Shown one piece after another: positions 32,789-44,108 of a DNA stretch of 64,000 bases. The stretch is from Ipomoea triloba (lineage: Eukaryota; Streptophyta; Magnoliopsida; Solanales; Convolvulaceae). Under the pieces are notes generated by a model. The model worked only from the letters and a program-made list of their open reading frames with translations. It did no database searches and was not told where the DNA came from. Numbering within the stretch: the stretch's first letter is position 1; each line of letters starts with the position of its first letter. The position numbers and the translations under genes were made by a program. Location: NCBI RefSeq assembly GCF_003576645.1, contig NC_044916.1, positions 16,409,587 through 16,473,586 of the forward strand, read 5' to 3'.

Positions 32789-35700
32789 ATGTCGTTCTCG
32801 TTCTTCAAGCCGTTGAGGCCCAAAACCCCGGCGGAGCTCGTGAAAGCCGTTAAAGAGAGCCTCATGGCTCTCGATTCCAAGACCATCGCCGAAATTAAAG
32901 CGCGCGAAAAGGTTTTTCATTTTTTATGCGTACTGAGAATATAGTTTGCAAATGTTGGTATCTAATTGGCAATTTATACTGTTTTAAATAATCTCTGTGA
33001 AATTCTTTCTATTTATGTTTGGTTGAAGATGAAATGCTGAAATTCCCAAATATTCTTTTGATTGTGATGATGTAGCTTTAGATGATAATTTGTGTGTTTT
33101 TAATCGTCATTATTTAGTGAGCTATAAGGAAAGATAATGATTTTTTAGTGTAACATAGGTGTCAATGTGGATGGTGTGATTCTTCTGAGGGGAATAAATT
33201 TGCAAATGCATTAGGGCCTAGTTCTTGCCAGAATCAAGCAAAGATTAGAGAAAGGAAAGCAATTTGCTTGCACAGAACAATTCTATATTTCTGTATTTCT
33301 ATTGATTGCTTATTCACAATGGCTAAAGGTGTGTATGCATATGATATTCTTAATCTTACTAGTTTAAGAAACTTAAACCAGGAGAAGGAATCAACCTAAT
33401 CTAGGAAAGTCAAGCAACCTAAACTATTCCTAATCATTGCAGGAAAGTGGAATAGATTCCTTCTATTATCTTAAATTTTTCCAACTTGCTAAATCTTGAT
33501 GAACTGATGAAAACCTAAGAGTCAAAGCCACTGAATCAGAGTGTCAAAAGCAGGTGCCTGAAGCCTTCTTGAGTTCCTCGTGCAAAAATAATTTTGCTGT
33601 GGTCACATAAAGATCTGAACCATGTTCCATTCATTGATGCAGTTTGGTTCTAGATCCTACTAGGTTACATTAGAGGACCAGGGAAAAGATGCACTACATA
33701 CTGAAAAGTGATAAAAAGACATGGAGATGGGAATAATACACATACAGTCACACACAAACACACATATACTGACTGAGGCAACAAAAAGGCTACTAGTGAA
33801 AAGAACATAGGAGGTGTTAGAGAAGCTACTTTAATTAGTTACTTATAAAACTGAATATTCGTACTATTTTATACCTTAGGGTATACCACTCTAGATAACA
33901 ATGTCCCCCATTTTAGGAATCCTGAGTTATTGTTGGACTTTAGAATTCTCCTTTGGTACTGTTAACTTTGATCAGCATATATTAGGCTACACTTGCTGGA
34001 ACCATAGTTTCATAGCTAAGTGTCCTTTTACTTAATCATCCAACTTCAAGTTGGTGACAATCAGAGATATATTTGGGCTGAGCCAAAAATTTCAAAGTTT
34101 CAACTTTCCTTGAGTCAAAAAGTGTTGGTTGAGCCCAGAAAGTGAAGCTCAAGGTCAGCTCAATCCATAAAACTAGCGGCTCAAGCTTGGCTTGAGGTAT
34201 GGTGGAACCAAGAACCCACCAGTTAAAACACCATTTGAAAAAATAAAATTGAAACCTTTGATGAAGAATACTTAGAAATGAACCTGAATTGCTCTTCCTG
34301 AGAGAGGATTAAATAAGCTAAGGAGAAACTGCAATGCGTACCATTCAGCTATTCACTGATTCATCTCTAACCAAATGGAAATCAATGGTTTCAAAATATT
34401 ATATCCACACAATATTTTAAAATATTAGATCCAAATCAATGAATCCAAAACAAAACAATGACATTATTCCATTGATTTACTGAGAGAAACAACCCTATTT
34501 GTGAATCAAGAGCGTAAATCATGGAAGAAATGGTTAAAAGGTGTTCTGAATTTATGATATATTAGATCCAAATCAAATGAATCCAAAACAAAACAGAAAC
34601 CAATTAAAGAAAGGTTAGTGATAGAAGAAAGTTATGACCACAAAAGAAAGAAAGGAAATTGATCTGGATAAAGGAAGTTGGATTGCTGTGTAAAGGTGGA
34701 GAAAGAAAGGGAGGTAGAAAGTGGCTATTAAAGAGGCACTAGGATTATAACATAACAGAAGAGGGTTTGTAAGTCTATAACTAAGGATAAAAATAAATAA
34801 ATGAAAAAGATGCTTGTTAAGCTTAGCCAAGCTTTGACCGAGTCTATCTGGAGTAGCTCACAAGCTCTATCATATCATATTATCTGCATTCGTAGTGATG
34901 GTAGTAGAATCTTTCTGATTTTGTTAAAAGGAAGAAAGTTTAACCATTGGACCTGTAGAAGACTGATTTGTCGAGGACTGTGAAAGGAGCTGTTGGAACC
35001 TCTATTTTAAGCTGTTTTCTCATATATTTTTAATATTGTAGTTACTTAAGAAATTCAAGGTCAAAACATGTATATTTTATAATGTACAAATTGTAGTTTA
35101 GAATCTATAGCACTTACACTTTTTGTTACAAGTGTTTTGATTCAAAAACATGTAAATGAACTTTTGTCTATATTATTTCAGATAAAGATTTGGTTTTCTT
35201 GCATGCCATGTGATGGCTTCTCTCATGACTAGATATGGTTTTTTCTTTGTAGATAGTTTAGTTGGGTACCTTTATCTTTTGTGGGCAGACCATTAGCTCT
35301 TCATTTAACTTAATGATACATAATTGGATTATTCAGATACACATTTATAGGATAATTGCATTATATTTAAATTCCTCAATCCAATATTTCTGGTGCTGGT
35401 TCAAATGACTTGCCAATTTATGGTAAGGTTGTTATACTTGAGTTAGTCTAAAGTAACTTCAATATAGTTATTTACATGTGAATAACATATATTATTTTAT
35501 CCCTGTTTCAATCTTTATTTTATTTTATTTTATTTCTTTAAGTAAACATATATTTTATGCTGAACTTTTTGCACTCAGTTCTATTTTGCATGCTCCTTTA
35601 CTAAGTAGAGTATACTGTTTTATTAGAAAAAATATTTGTCAAAAGTTCCAATCTTGAAAGTAGCAAGTAGACCACATTAATCAATGAAGGGAGTAATGAA

Positions 35701-36779
35701 CCACCATAGCCACCTTGAGATTAGGAGACATGTAAATGCATTTATAAGTTGAATGTTGCATTTTAAATTCTTGCAATGATATTGATTCTGAAGAATGCAG
35801 CATATCTATTCTGGCTTAACAGTTCTTCTCATTAGAAAAGTTCACTATTGTGGGCATTCAAATTCAGCTTGTTTTGATATAGGCATTGGAAGAAGCTGAG
35901 AAAAATATTATGTCAATGAAAGTTATGCTTTTAGGAGATGGAGAGTCTGAGCCAAACCCAGATCAAGTTTCACAGCTGACAATTGAAGTTTGTAATGAAG
36001 ATGCTATTGCTCTTTTCTTTCACCAATTACCTATACTGGGATGGGAAGTAAGTTACAGTTCCTTTTAATGGGAAGTAAAGTTTTTCAGAAGAAAATTTAC
36101 CCTGTACAGTCTTCAGTTAATGCACCTTGCCAATAATTGTCATATTCTTTGCTTAGGCAAGAAAGAATTTAGTTCATTGCTGGTCCATAATGTTGAAACA
36201 AAAAGTTGATGACTCATTATGTTGTGTGAGATACATGGAAAACCACTTGGAGTTGCTAGACTTCCTTGTTGTTTGGTAAGCACTTCTGCTTTTATAGTTA
36301 TTGTTTCCCTTTCCCTTTTTTGTTTTATTGGGGCTGGTGAGTTAGCACGTATGGTAGATAATTGAAGTTTTTGTATATTATTTCCTTTGTGTGCGATTGA
36401 GATTTATAGCATGCTACCCTTTTTTCCCATTCTTCCTCTCCTCTCCTCATTTTAAAGTGTGAGAGCAATATACTGCACTTTTTACCCCTCTCCAAAATCC
36501 GAATTATTTGTTACTAATAAAGAATTGAGAGGGAGTGGTGTCCATCTGTTTTACTATATCTCAAGGGGATTTCCGGATTTGAAAAGAGGGGGTTCCAAAC
36601 AAATGTAATTTTAATGGTACGGTATAAGATTTCTATGATGATTATTAAAGCAAAGAATGAAAAGAAAATTTGAATTTTCGATCATTCATTCTTTCATTGT
36701 AATTATTGTAGAGTACGGAGTACCTTCTTTTTCTTTTTTAACAAAGGCAGGGAGGAAGTGAGATGGGGATAGCTTTTAG

Positions 36780-36819
<40 letters not shown>

Positions 36820-39800
36820 TTAATAGTATCATTGAGGAAGTGAAGATAATCATGACCTAAACTGCAGATTAAATTACTGCATAGCATTTTCTACATTATC
36901 TACAACTGGGAGTGATGGTATCTCAAGGGATTGTTGGAGGTGAGGGGTGTCATTTCAAACAAATTTTTCGTGAGGCAGAGGATCAGGACCAAAACATTAA
37001 TTTAGGGTCATGCTAGGCAAAGAAGATTCTAATGGCGTTGGTAATGATGTGACCAGACCACCGAAAGAGACTTGGACAAGAAAACCTGATTAAGATGATT
37101 CTAGGGTAGGTTTGCACTAAGGTTTTGAACATGGTGAGATTAGATTCCCAATACAATCACTGGAATAGGATAAAAAAAATAATGGATGCTATCACTACTG
37201 TTTTGGTTGGAAAACTAGGGTTTCTAATAAAAAAATATTTTGGTAGAGTAGGGTTTTCTTCAACCTTCTATAATACCAAGTAATAAAAGTAGAGAAAGGG
37301 AAAACACACTAATATTGAAAAGAGAAGGTTATATGAAAGCCTAAGTTCTAACTACATCATTATATATATATATTTTTTGAAAACAACTACTTCATTATAT
37401 AGTAGTATGTGCAATGTATTTATGGTGACATGGGCTAAAAATGGGTCTATACAAACTAGGGTTGAGTTAGGGTTCTCAATATTTTAACACATTTCAAACA
37501 CATGTTTTAATAGTACATTATTAAAATTTCTATGATGAGGACTAAAGCAAAGAATGGGAAATGAACTTTTGGGTTATCAGTCATTCCCTCATTTAGTGGT
37601 GTAGTTATTATTGGAGGGTACCTATTTAATTTTTTTTTTAATAATGGCAGTAAGGAAGTAAAGATTTTGCTTGACCTTAAAATTAAGATTAAATTGCTAT
37701 ACTGCATTATTTATCACTACTTCACTAGGTGATCTCTTATATTCTATTATCCCTAATTCAAATTAAAGTTACACTACATTCAACATATCATTAGAACATG
37801 GAAAGCAATATGATCAGCATGTGCCTAATAATTTTGTTCTACCCCACTTTCTTCTCTTCTGTTTATTTCTATTTCTATATTGGGATTCCTTATCATTTTC
37901 ATTCACTTTATTGGACATCTTTAGATGCTTATATTTCAGAATTTTGTTGAATAGCTTTGATTCTTATGCTCTACCTATTTTTTGGTTCATAAACAGCTAT
38001 GATAATAAGGAAATTGCTTTGCATTGTGGAAATATGCTTCGGGAATGCATCAAAGTGCCCAGTCTTGCAAAGTATGAGATTCTTAAACCTTTCATGATTC
38101 TGAATGATCTTGTTGTACATAAAAGTGACACCCCACCAGAAGTTTTAAAGCTGCGAAGTGTAATAGAAAAGATTATTTGCTTTGCACACTTCCATGGTTT
38201 TATTTGAGCAACTTTTTAGTTTCACACACACGCGTGCTTTTTATTTAGTTATTGTTTATCCTGATGCTTTATCATCATGGTTTTGACAAATTTTGAGGTG
38301 AAGAAAATTGTCGGCTGTCTGTTTTTTTGCTTTTCAGTCATCAGTAGCAACTGTTTTCCCCTATTTTTGCATTCACATATCTACTACCAGCTACACTACT
38401 TGAATCCATGTTAAACTAGCAAGGACTTTTTTTTTGTTTATTTTTTTAGATGCCAGTTTTATGTAAAAGCTATCACTGTCTATGGCATTTTAGGGCCTGT
38501 TTAGTAATTGGAGAATTCTCTACTTTTCTGGAAAAAAATTGAAAACAGATTTTCTTTTCAAAATCAACTGTTTTCCCAATTAGAAAATAGAAAATGGAAA
38601 ATACATAACATTCTTCGTTTTGTTAATACTCCCTCAGTCCCGAAATGCTTGTCCACTTTGCTTTTTACACGGATTTTAAGAAAACAATGAAAAGATACAT
38701 CACTTTCCCATTTTAACCTTGCTCCAAGCCTCCTCTGAAAGAAATATACGGAGTATGATATAAAACCACCAACTTCTATTCCATCTCAGTGTATTTATTG
38801 TTCTCCATTTCTTAAGAATTCAAAGCTACAAACACTTGCCTCATCTCTTTCATATTCATCCCTCCAAAATATTCAGATTAGTAGATTTTTTATTTTTATT
38901 TTTTGAAATAGATTCTTAGATTGAGGTTTGCATTTCAACATCTATAACATTTTAGACCTAAAATCAATTCAAATTATGTAAAGTTTAAGAAATCAAATTG
39001 AAATGCTTACCAGTGAATAATTCCAACAACTAACAATGCAAATTTGACCATCGAAATGGAGGCATAAATTAGAGAACAACAGTGAAACTATCTCACTATG
39101 CTCCCACTTTTTTCTGATCAGCGGATTATGAGTTTCTAATAGAAAGAAAATGGGGAGAAAATAATTTGTGTTGAAGATGGAAGTGAAGAAGAAAGGAGCA
39201 CAGTACTGTAAAAGGGATTTGGGTTTGTTTGAAGAAGAAAGGACATTGCGGTACAAATGAAATGAAGACTTTTTAAAAGTGATGTGACATGCTCATTTAT
39301 CTAGATAACCCAAAATTATATTTTATTGGAGTAAAAATTTGAAATTCAGGGGTAGTTTAGGAAAAGTAGAAAGATAATAGTGTTTATTTTAGGAAAGTGG
39401 ACATTATTTTGGGACGGATGAAAAAGGAAAGTAAGACAGGTAAAATGGGACGGAGGGAGTATTTGTTTTCTACTTCATGAGGAAGACCTTTCCTTCTTCT
39501 GGTACTACCGAGCAGGATATGTTTAAAATACTTTCTCTATGAGTATATGTAAATGTTTTTTTATTTTTTACAACAATCTTGCATCTTTCTTTAGGTACAT
39601 CTTGGAGTCTCCTTGCTTCGAATTGTTCTTCAAGTTTGTAGAGCTGCCTAACTTTGATATAGCTTCTGATGCATTTTCTACCTTTAAGGTCATATTCCTA
39701 GATTAATGATATGTATAAATGCGTAATTAACTTTTTTTCTTCATTTCTTAAAGCTACTGCTTAAGATATGCTTGAATTTTCCCAGGATTTACTCACTAAA

Positions 39801-41569
39801 CATGCATCTGCAGTGTCAGAGTTCCTGACTGCTCACTATGACGAGGTGTGTTAGATCTTTCTTAGCATAAAAGTCAAAGAATATGTCCTTTTAGGTAATA
39901 GTTTGAGTATGATCACATTGCATGGTGCAGACAGTGAAAGTACCTCATCATCACTATTATTTTATTCTCTGTGCATTCCTCTGATCACATTGCATTGGGG
40001 TTGTTATTCCAGTTCTTTGAGCATTATGAAAAACTCCTGATGTCTTCCAACTATGTGACAAGGAGGCAGTCGCTGAAGGTTAGTCTTTCTGAAATAATGC
40101 AGCTGTATTTTTTCGTTCCTGTTTTCTCTAAAGAAATTGATTCATGTCTTATGGCTTTCAGCTTCTGTCAGAATTTCTATTAGAATCTCCCAATTCTCAT
40201 ATAATGAAGCGTTATATTGCTGAAGTTCGCCATTTGAAAGTCATGATGACATTGTTGAAGGTATTTGATGCAGTCTTTCTCCTAAACAAATGTCTCGTTT
40301 CAAATTGCGATTGTTTTAGTAAACAGCAATCAGTTTAACCACACATTCCTTTGTATTGTCTACACTGTGACCTCTGAACACTGAGAGTCTGACTTTGTTG
40401 GGCTTTCTCCAGCACGGATTGATGAAAACTCAGATTCTGAGGGTGCACCACGGTGTGCTATACTATGTCTGTAGTGTTCTTGTTTTTGGGGAGAAATAGA
40501 ACTCCTAAAGTCCTAATTGCTCTGTTGAATCTCTTTCCACCAAGCCTTCCTTTGTTCTCTTATAAATTTTTACTTGTGCAGGATTCAAGCAAAAATATTC
40601 AAATATCTGCTTTCCATATTTTCAAGGTGATGAGTTCTTTCCGCTCTATGCGTTTTGACTATCTGATAGTATCTTGATAAAAATAGATTTTGTGAAAGAA
40701 GATGAATGGGAAGGAGGGAACCGCTTCTTTAAGAACTTGTCTGGGAGATGGAAGTTTTGGAGTCCCAACTGAAATTTCACATTTAGAAACTGATATGAAT
40801 TTAAATAACTTGAACTTTTACTACTTTCTCACCAACTTGGTTTCTAAGGATAATTTTGGGCCAAATGCAGAATTCAGATATCATCTCATAAAATTCATAA
40901 CTTGGTTGCTTTCTTATGCTAGAAAGAAGCCATGACCTATTTGTTTGAATGGGTAGGTTTCAGGGAAAAGGATTGAGAGTGCCAAAAAACACACACTGCA
41001 CCAATGAAAAAGAAAAAAAAGAGATTTTTGAGATTGGAGATTTATAGAAGTTCAAAATTCTTCTGAAACTCTACTGTCCTTGTAATTTGGGTTTCCTATT
41101 TGCATTATCCAAGATTTGTTCACGAATTCCAGAATGAGCTTCTGTCTCTCAGTAATTGCCTCATTTGTCATCTCTGCACCTGAAACTGATGTGTATTATT
41201 TAACTACAGTTGACTCAACTTTGTCCTTGTGCCTTTTCTAGGTGTTTGTGGCCAACCCTAACAAGCCTAAAGAAATAAAGGTGATCCTGGCCAAGAACCA
41301 TGAAAGATTATTGGATTTACTTAATAGTCTCTCTACTGGGAAAGGTACGTTTCCTATACAAATGAAACATAGTTAACCCAACTCCGTTTCAGATGAAAAG
41401 CCCCTCTCATATTTCACAACACACAATTTCGAGTTCTCTGCACATGTTTCCTTGTGTTGACCTAGTGTCCACCGCAGGCGGTGAAGAAGACGAGCAATTT
41501 GAAGAAGAAAAGGAGTTGATTATTAAAGAAATAGAAAGAGTAGCTCAGTTGTCCAACCCCAGATCGTAG
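32789..41569 (+). CDS. MO25-like protein (calcium-binding protein 39 family), 11 exons
   Basis: Exons: 32789-32911, 35883-36047, 36157-36275, 37997-38071, 39595-39688, 39786-39845, 40013-40078, 40162-40260, 40582-40626, 41242-41344 and 41478-41569. All introns are GT-AG and phases agree, giving 346 residues, close to the usual 340-345. It begins MSFSFFKPLRPKTPAELV and shows family motifs: DNKEIALHCGNMLRECIK, ELFFKFVELPNFDIASDAF, FLTAHYDEFFEHYEKLL, SSNYVTRRQSLKLLSEFL and DSSKNIQISAFHIFKVFVAN. MO25 is a helical-repeat scaffold that binds STE20/GCK-type kinases together with STRAD-like partners in the cytoplasm; in plants it is linked to cell division and polarity. Intron 1 is about 3 kb; intron 4 holds a Stowaway-like element. 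The frame is intact, so the gene is probably functional. Confidence 0.95.
36784..36822 (+). repeat. (TTA)n microsatellite in MO25 intron 3
   Basis: About eleven TTA/ATT units in a row. Confidence 0.85.
38639..39459. mobile_element. Stowaway-like (Tc1/mariner) element in MO25 intron 4
   Basis: The ends are CTCCCTCAGTCCC (38639) and GGGACGGAGGGAG (ending 39459), flanked by TA on both sides (38637-38638 and 39460-39461). This is the Stowaway terminal motif and target site. At 821 bp it is longer than a typical MITE but I find no transposase, so it is a non-autonomous derivative. Confidence 0.9.
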
Positions 41570-41898
41570 GTCCTATCCGATTCTTTGATGTTGAAGGAAT
41601 GCCTAGTGTCAATTGTGTGTCATATATAATATGTACAACAGAGTTTTGTGTGCAGTTGTATTTTTTATGGACAACAAAATTCATGTATAGTCCAAAGATT
41701 GTCAAATGTTTGACTGTGATTTTTTAAAATTAAAATCTTAAAACAATGTGAGTGATGCCAGTCTATTATGCCGTAGTGAATTTTATGCACATTGCCTCCT
41801 TTTTCATTTTTATCTCTGTTGCGTCAATGAAATGCTGAAAGAAAGGAAATAAAAAAACATTTGTTTTCTTAAATTTAAAATAATTTTCATGATAGTAT
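41570..41898 (+). other. 3' UTR and downstream flank of MO25
   Basis: AT-rich with AATAAA-like sequence near 41847 (GGAAATAAAAAA). No other gene seen. Confidence 0.4.
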
Positions 41899-42525
41899 GG
41901 CTCTGTTTGGCACACAGCAAATTATTGTGTGGATAATAATAAAAAGTACATTTTTAATATACTAAATGTACATTATTTGTGTACTGAATGTATATTATAT
42001 AATATAATGTACATTTAGTACACAAACAATGTATATCTTCCGAATACAATGTACATTTTTAATATATTAAAAGTACATTATTTTTATACTGAATTTACAT
42101 TATTTGATAGTATGGTCTACACAGTTGTGTAGACCATGGTTCATATTATCATATAATAATGATTGGTTTCACACACTTAACTTAAAATTGAAAAGCTAGT
42201 AGCTAATCAATCATTATTGCATGGACCATGATCCACACAACCATAAATAAAAAGTATATTTTTTATATACTAAAAGTACATTATTTTTATACATAAAGTA
42301 CATTATTTTAGAGTACATTATTTTTGTACTGAAAGTACATTATTTTATAATACTATAAAATAATGTACCTTCAGTAAAAAAAATAATGTACATTCAATAC
42401 AAAAATAATGTACTTTATATTCATGGTCCATACAGCTATATGGACCATGGTCCACACAATAATTTGCCGTAGCCAATAAGCTAATTAATTTAAATTAAAG
42501 TGATTGGTAAAATTAATTGTTGAAT
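41899..42525. mobile_element. Tourist-like MITE fragment, interrupted
   Basis: GGCTCTGTTTGGCA at 41899 matches the terminus of the Tourist-like MITE at 44809. Sequence resuming at 42468 (AATAAGC...TTGGTAAAATTA) and again at 49501-49722 matches that MITE's interior. A fold-back element and the 42526-49491 MITE are inserted in it. I could not find its right terminus. Confidence 0.5.
41917..42467. mobile_element. AT-rich fold-back element (TACATTATTT family)
   Basis: The ends are GCAAATTATTGTGTGGA and its inverse TCCACACAATAATTTGC. The interior is many alternating direct and inverted copies of TAATGTACATT and AGTACA(T)AAATAATG, so single strands could form long hairpins. A related element lies at about 50130-50333. 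No coding sequence. Confidence 0.65.
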
Positions 42526-42906
42526 GGGTCACACTTGTGTGAGACTGTCTCACGGGTTCTTATCCGTTAGAAGGGTCAGGTCGAGTCGGGTCAATATGAA
42601 ATTTTAATACTTATACTAAAAAATATAATAATAATTAGAGTGATTTCCATTTTTGGCCCTATTGTTATTATGGCATTGCCAATTTTAGTCCACCACATTA
42701 ATTTCTGCCACATTTTAGCCAGTGTTTTTGTCATTGCCAAACAGAGGGGTATTGTTGTCCTTTCATTATCCGGTCTTCTACTTAACCATTTGTGCTGACT
42801 TCCTTACGCATTTTCATCCTGCTAGAGACCTAAATCTCATCTTCCTTCTTCTTCCTATCATTACCAGATGCAAGTTCTCTTCTCGTCCATGAAGATTTGA
42901 GATCCA

Positions 42907-43487
42907 ATGGACAGATACAAAGGAGAAAGCTCTAATTCTTCAAGGTTTTCGACTAGAATGAGGCAGTGCTACGTTTATGGGGAATGAATTTCAATTCAAA
43001 AATGCGAATGCGGACAAGAAATGGGTTTGAAGACATCATGGACAAATGAGAATCTAGGGCGTAGATATTGGCAAGATGTAAGGTTTGTAATTTTTATAAT
43101 TTTTTTGAATGGGTTAGTTTGCAATCGTTTTTTTTCAGCTTGCACTGCCAGGCTGGGAATAATTGTAGTTTTTTTGTTGTCAATTTCGCAATTTTCAGGC
43201 TGATTCATGTGGGTTTGTGAGGTGGTATGATTCCCCCGATAGGCCCTAGGTCAAAGAGGATAATACCCGAGTTGTTGAAGAGACTTAACAAAACTGAAGA
43301 AGAAAATGCAATGTTAAAGGCCAAGTTGAGAAGTGGTTGTTATTGTAATGTTATGGAAGAAGTGAAGGATAAGCATTGGAGTAGAAAATGTACATCCATG
43401 ATGGTTGTTGTAGTTGTTATTGTATTGGTAATTAGTTTTTTTTTTTTTTTTTTTTGTTGTTGTTGTTGTTGTTGTAGGGAGCAATGA
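42907..43487 (+). pseudogene. GRF-type zinc finger, coiled-coil and membrane-anchor protein relic in MULE 2
   Basis: Exon 1 (42907-43077) reads MDRYKGESSNSSRF and then, after one in-frame TGA at 42985-42987, CECGQEMGLKTSWTNENLGR, the GRF zinc-finger start. A GT-AG intron (43078-43198) joins to SCGFVRWYDSP, the second half of the finger. A run of five C at about 43232 shifts the frame; beyond it follow PRSKRIIPELLKRLNK (typical post-finger helix), a short coiled coil and a hydrophobic MMVVVVVIVLVISFFFFFF anchor. The last part lies over a T-run and TTG repeat, so its end is uncertain. Plant proteins of this architecture are common and often sit in MULEs. This copy is non-functional. Confidence 0.7.
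43436..43474. repeat. Poly-T followed by (TTG)n
   Basis: A T-run of about 20 and then seven GTT units; source of spurious poly-Phe and poly-Cys frames. Confidence 0.85.
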
Positions 43488-44108
43488 GAGCTTTGGCAAG
43501 AATATGCCTATGCTCCCATAAGGTGAAAGCACTGTGTTTATTTGGTTGGAAATGGTTATGTTGAATGCAAGTTGTAGTCTTATTTTGTGAACAATTATGT
43601 TTAATGTGCCAATGCAAGTTGTAGTCTTATGTTGGAAATGGTTGTGTCTAATGTGCCTACTACACAAGTAGTGTAGTGTTATAACAAATGCCTTGCCAAC
43701 CAAAATTGGAACCAAACAAAACTGGAAATCAAAACTGAAACTGGTTGGGCAGTAACATAGTAAATGTCCTGACAAACATAACAAATCCACTGCCTATCAA
43801 AACTGGAACAAAACAAAACTAAAACTAGAACCAACCATTAAACTTCATTATGAACTAAATTCATTACCAACAAAATACATTAACATGGTTATGTTCACTA
43901 CTAACCAACTAAATGATCACTAATAACAGTAGCAAAACATTAAACGATCAACTGTTTTAGTTGATTAACAGTATCAAAATACCAACACTAATACATTAAC
44001 ATTTGATCACTACTAACCAGCTAAATGATCACTAATACCAATATTAACGGTATCAAAAGACCAAGACTAGCAAAAAGTTAAATTAATAGTCTTTGTATTT
44101 CATGCATT

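Noticed and set aside
37821..38207. 128-codon plus-strand frame as a separate gene
   Set aside because: It contains exon 4 of the MO25-like gene (37997-38071) with intron sequence read through on both sides.
43314..43790. 158-codon minus-strand frame with poly-Thr and poly-Lys
   Set aside because: It is produced by the T-run and TTG repeat opposite the GRF gene relic.
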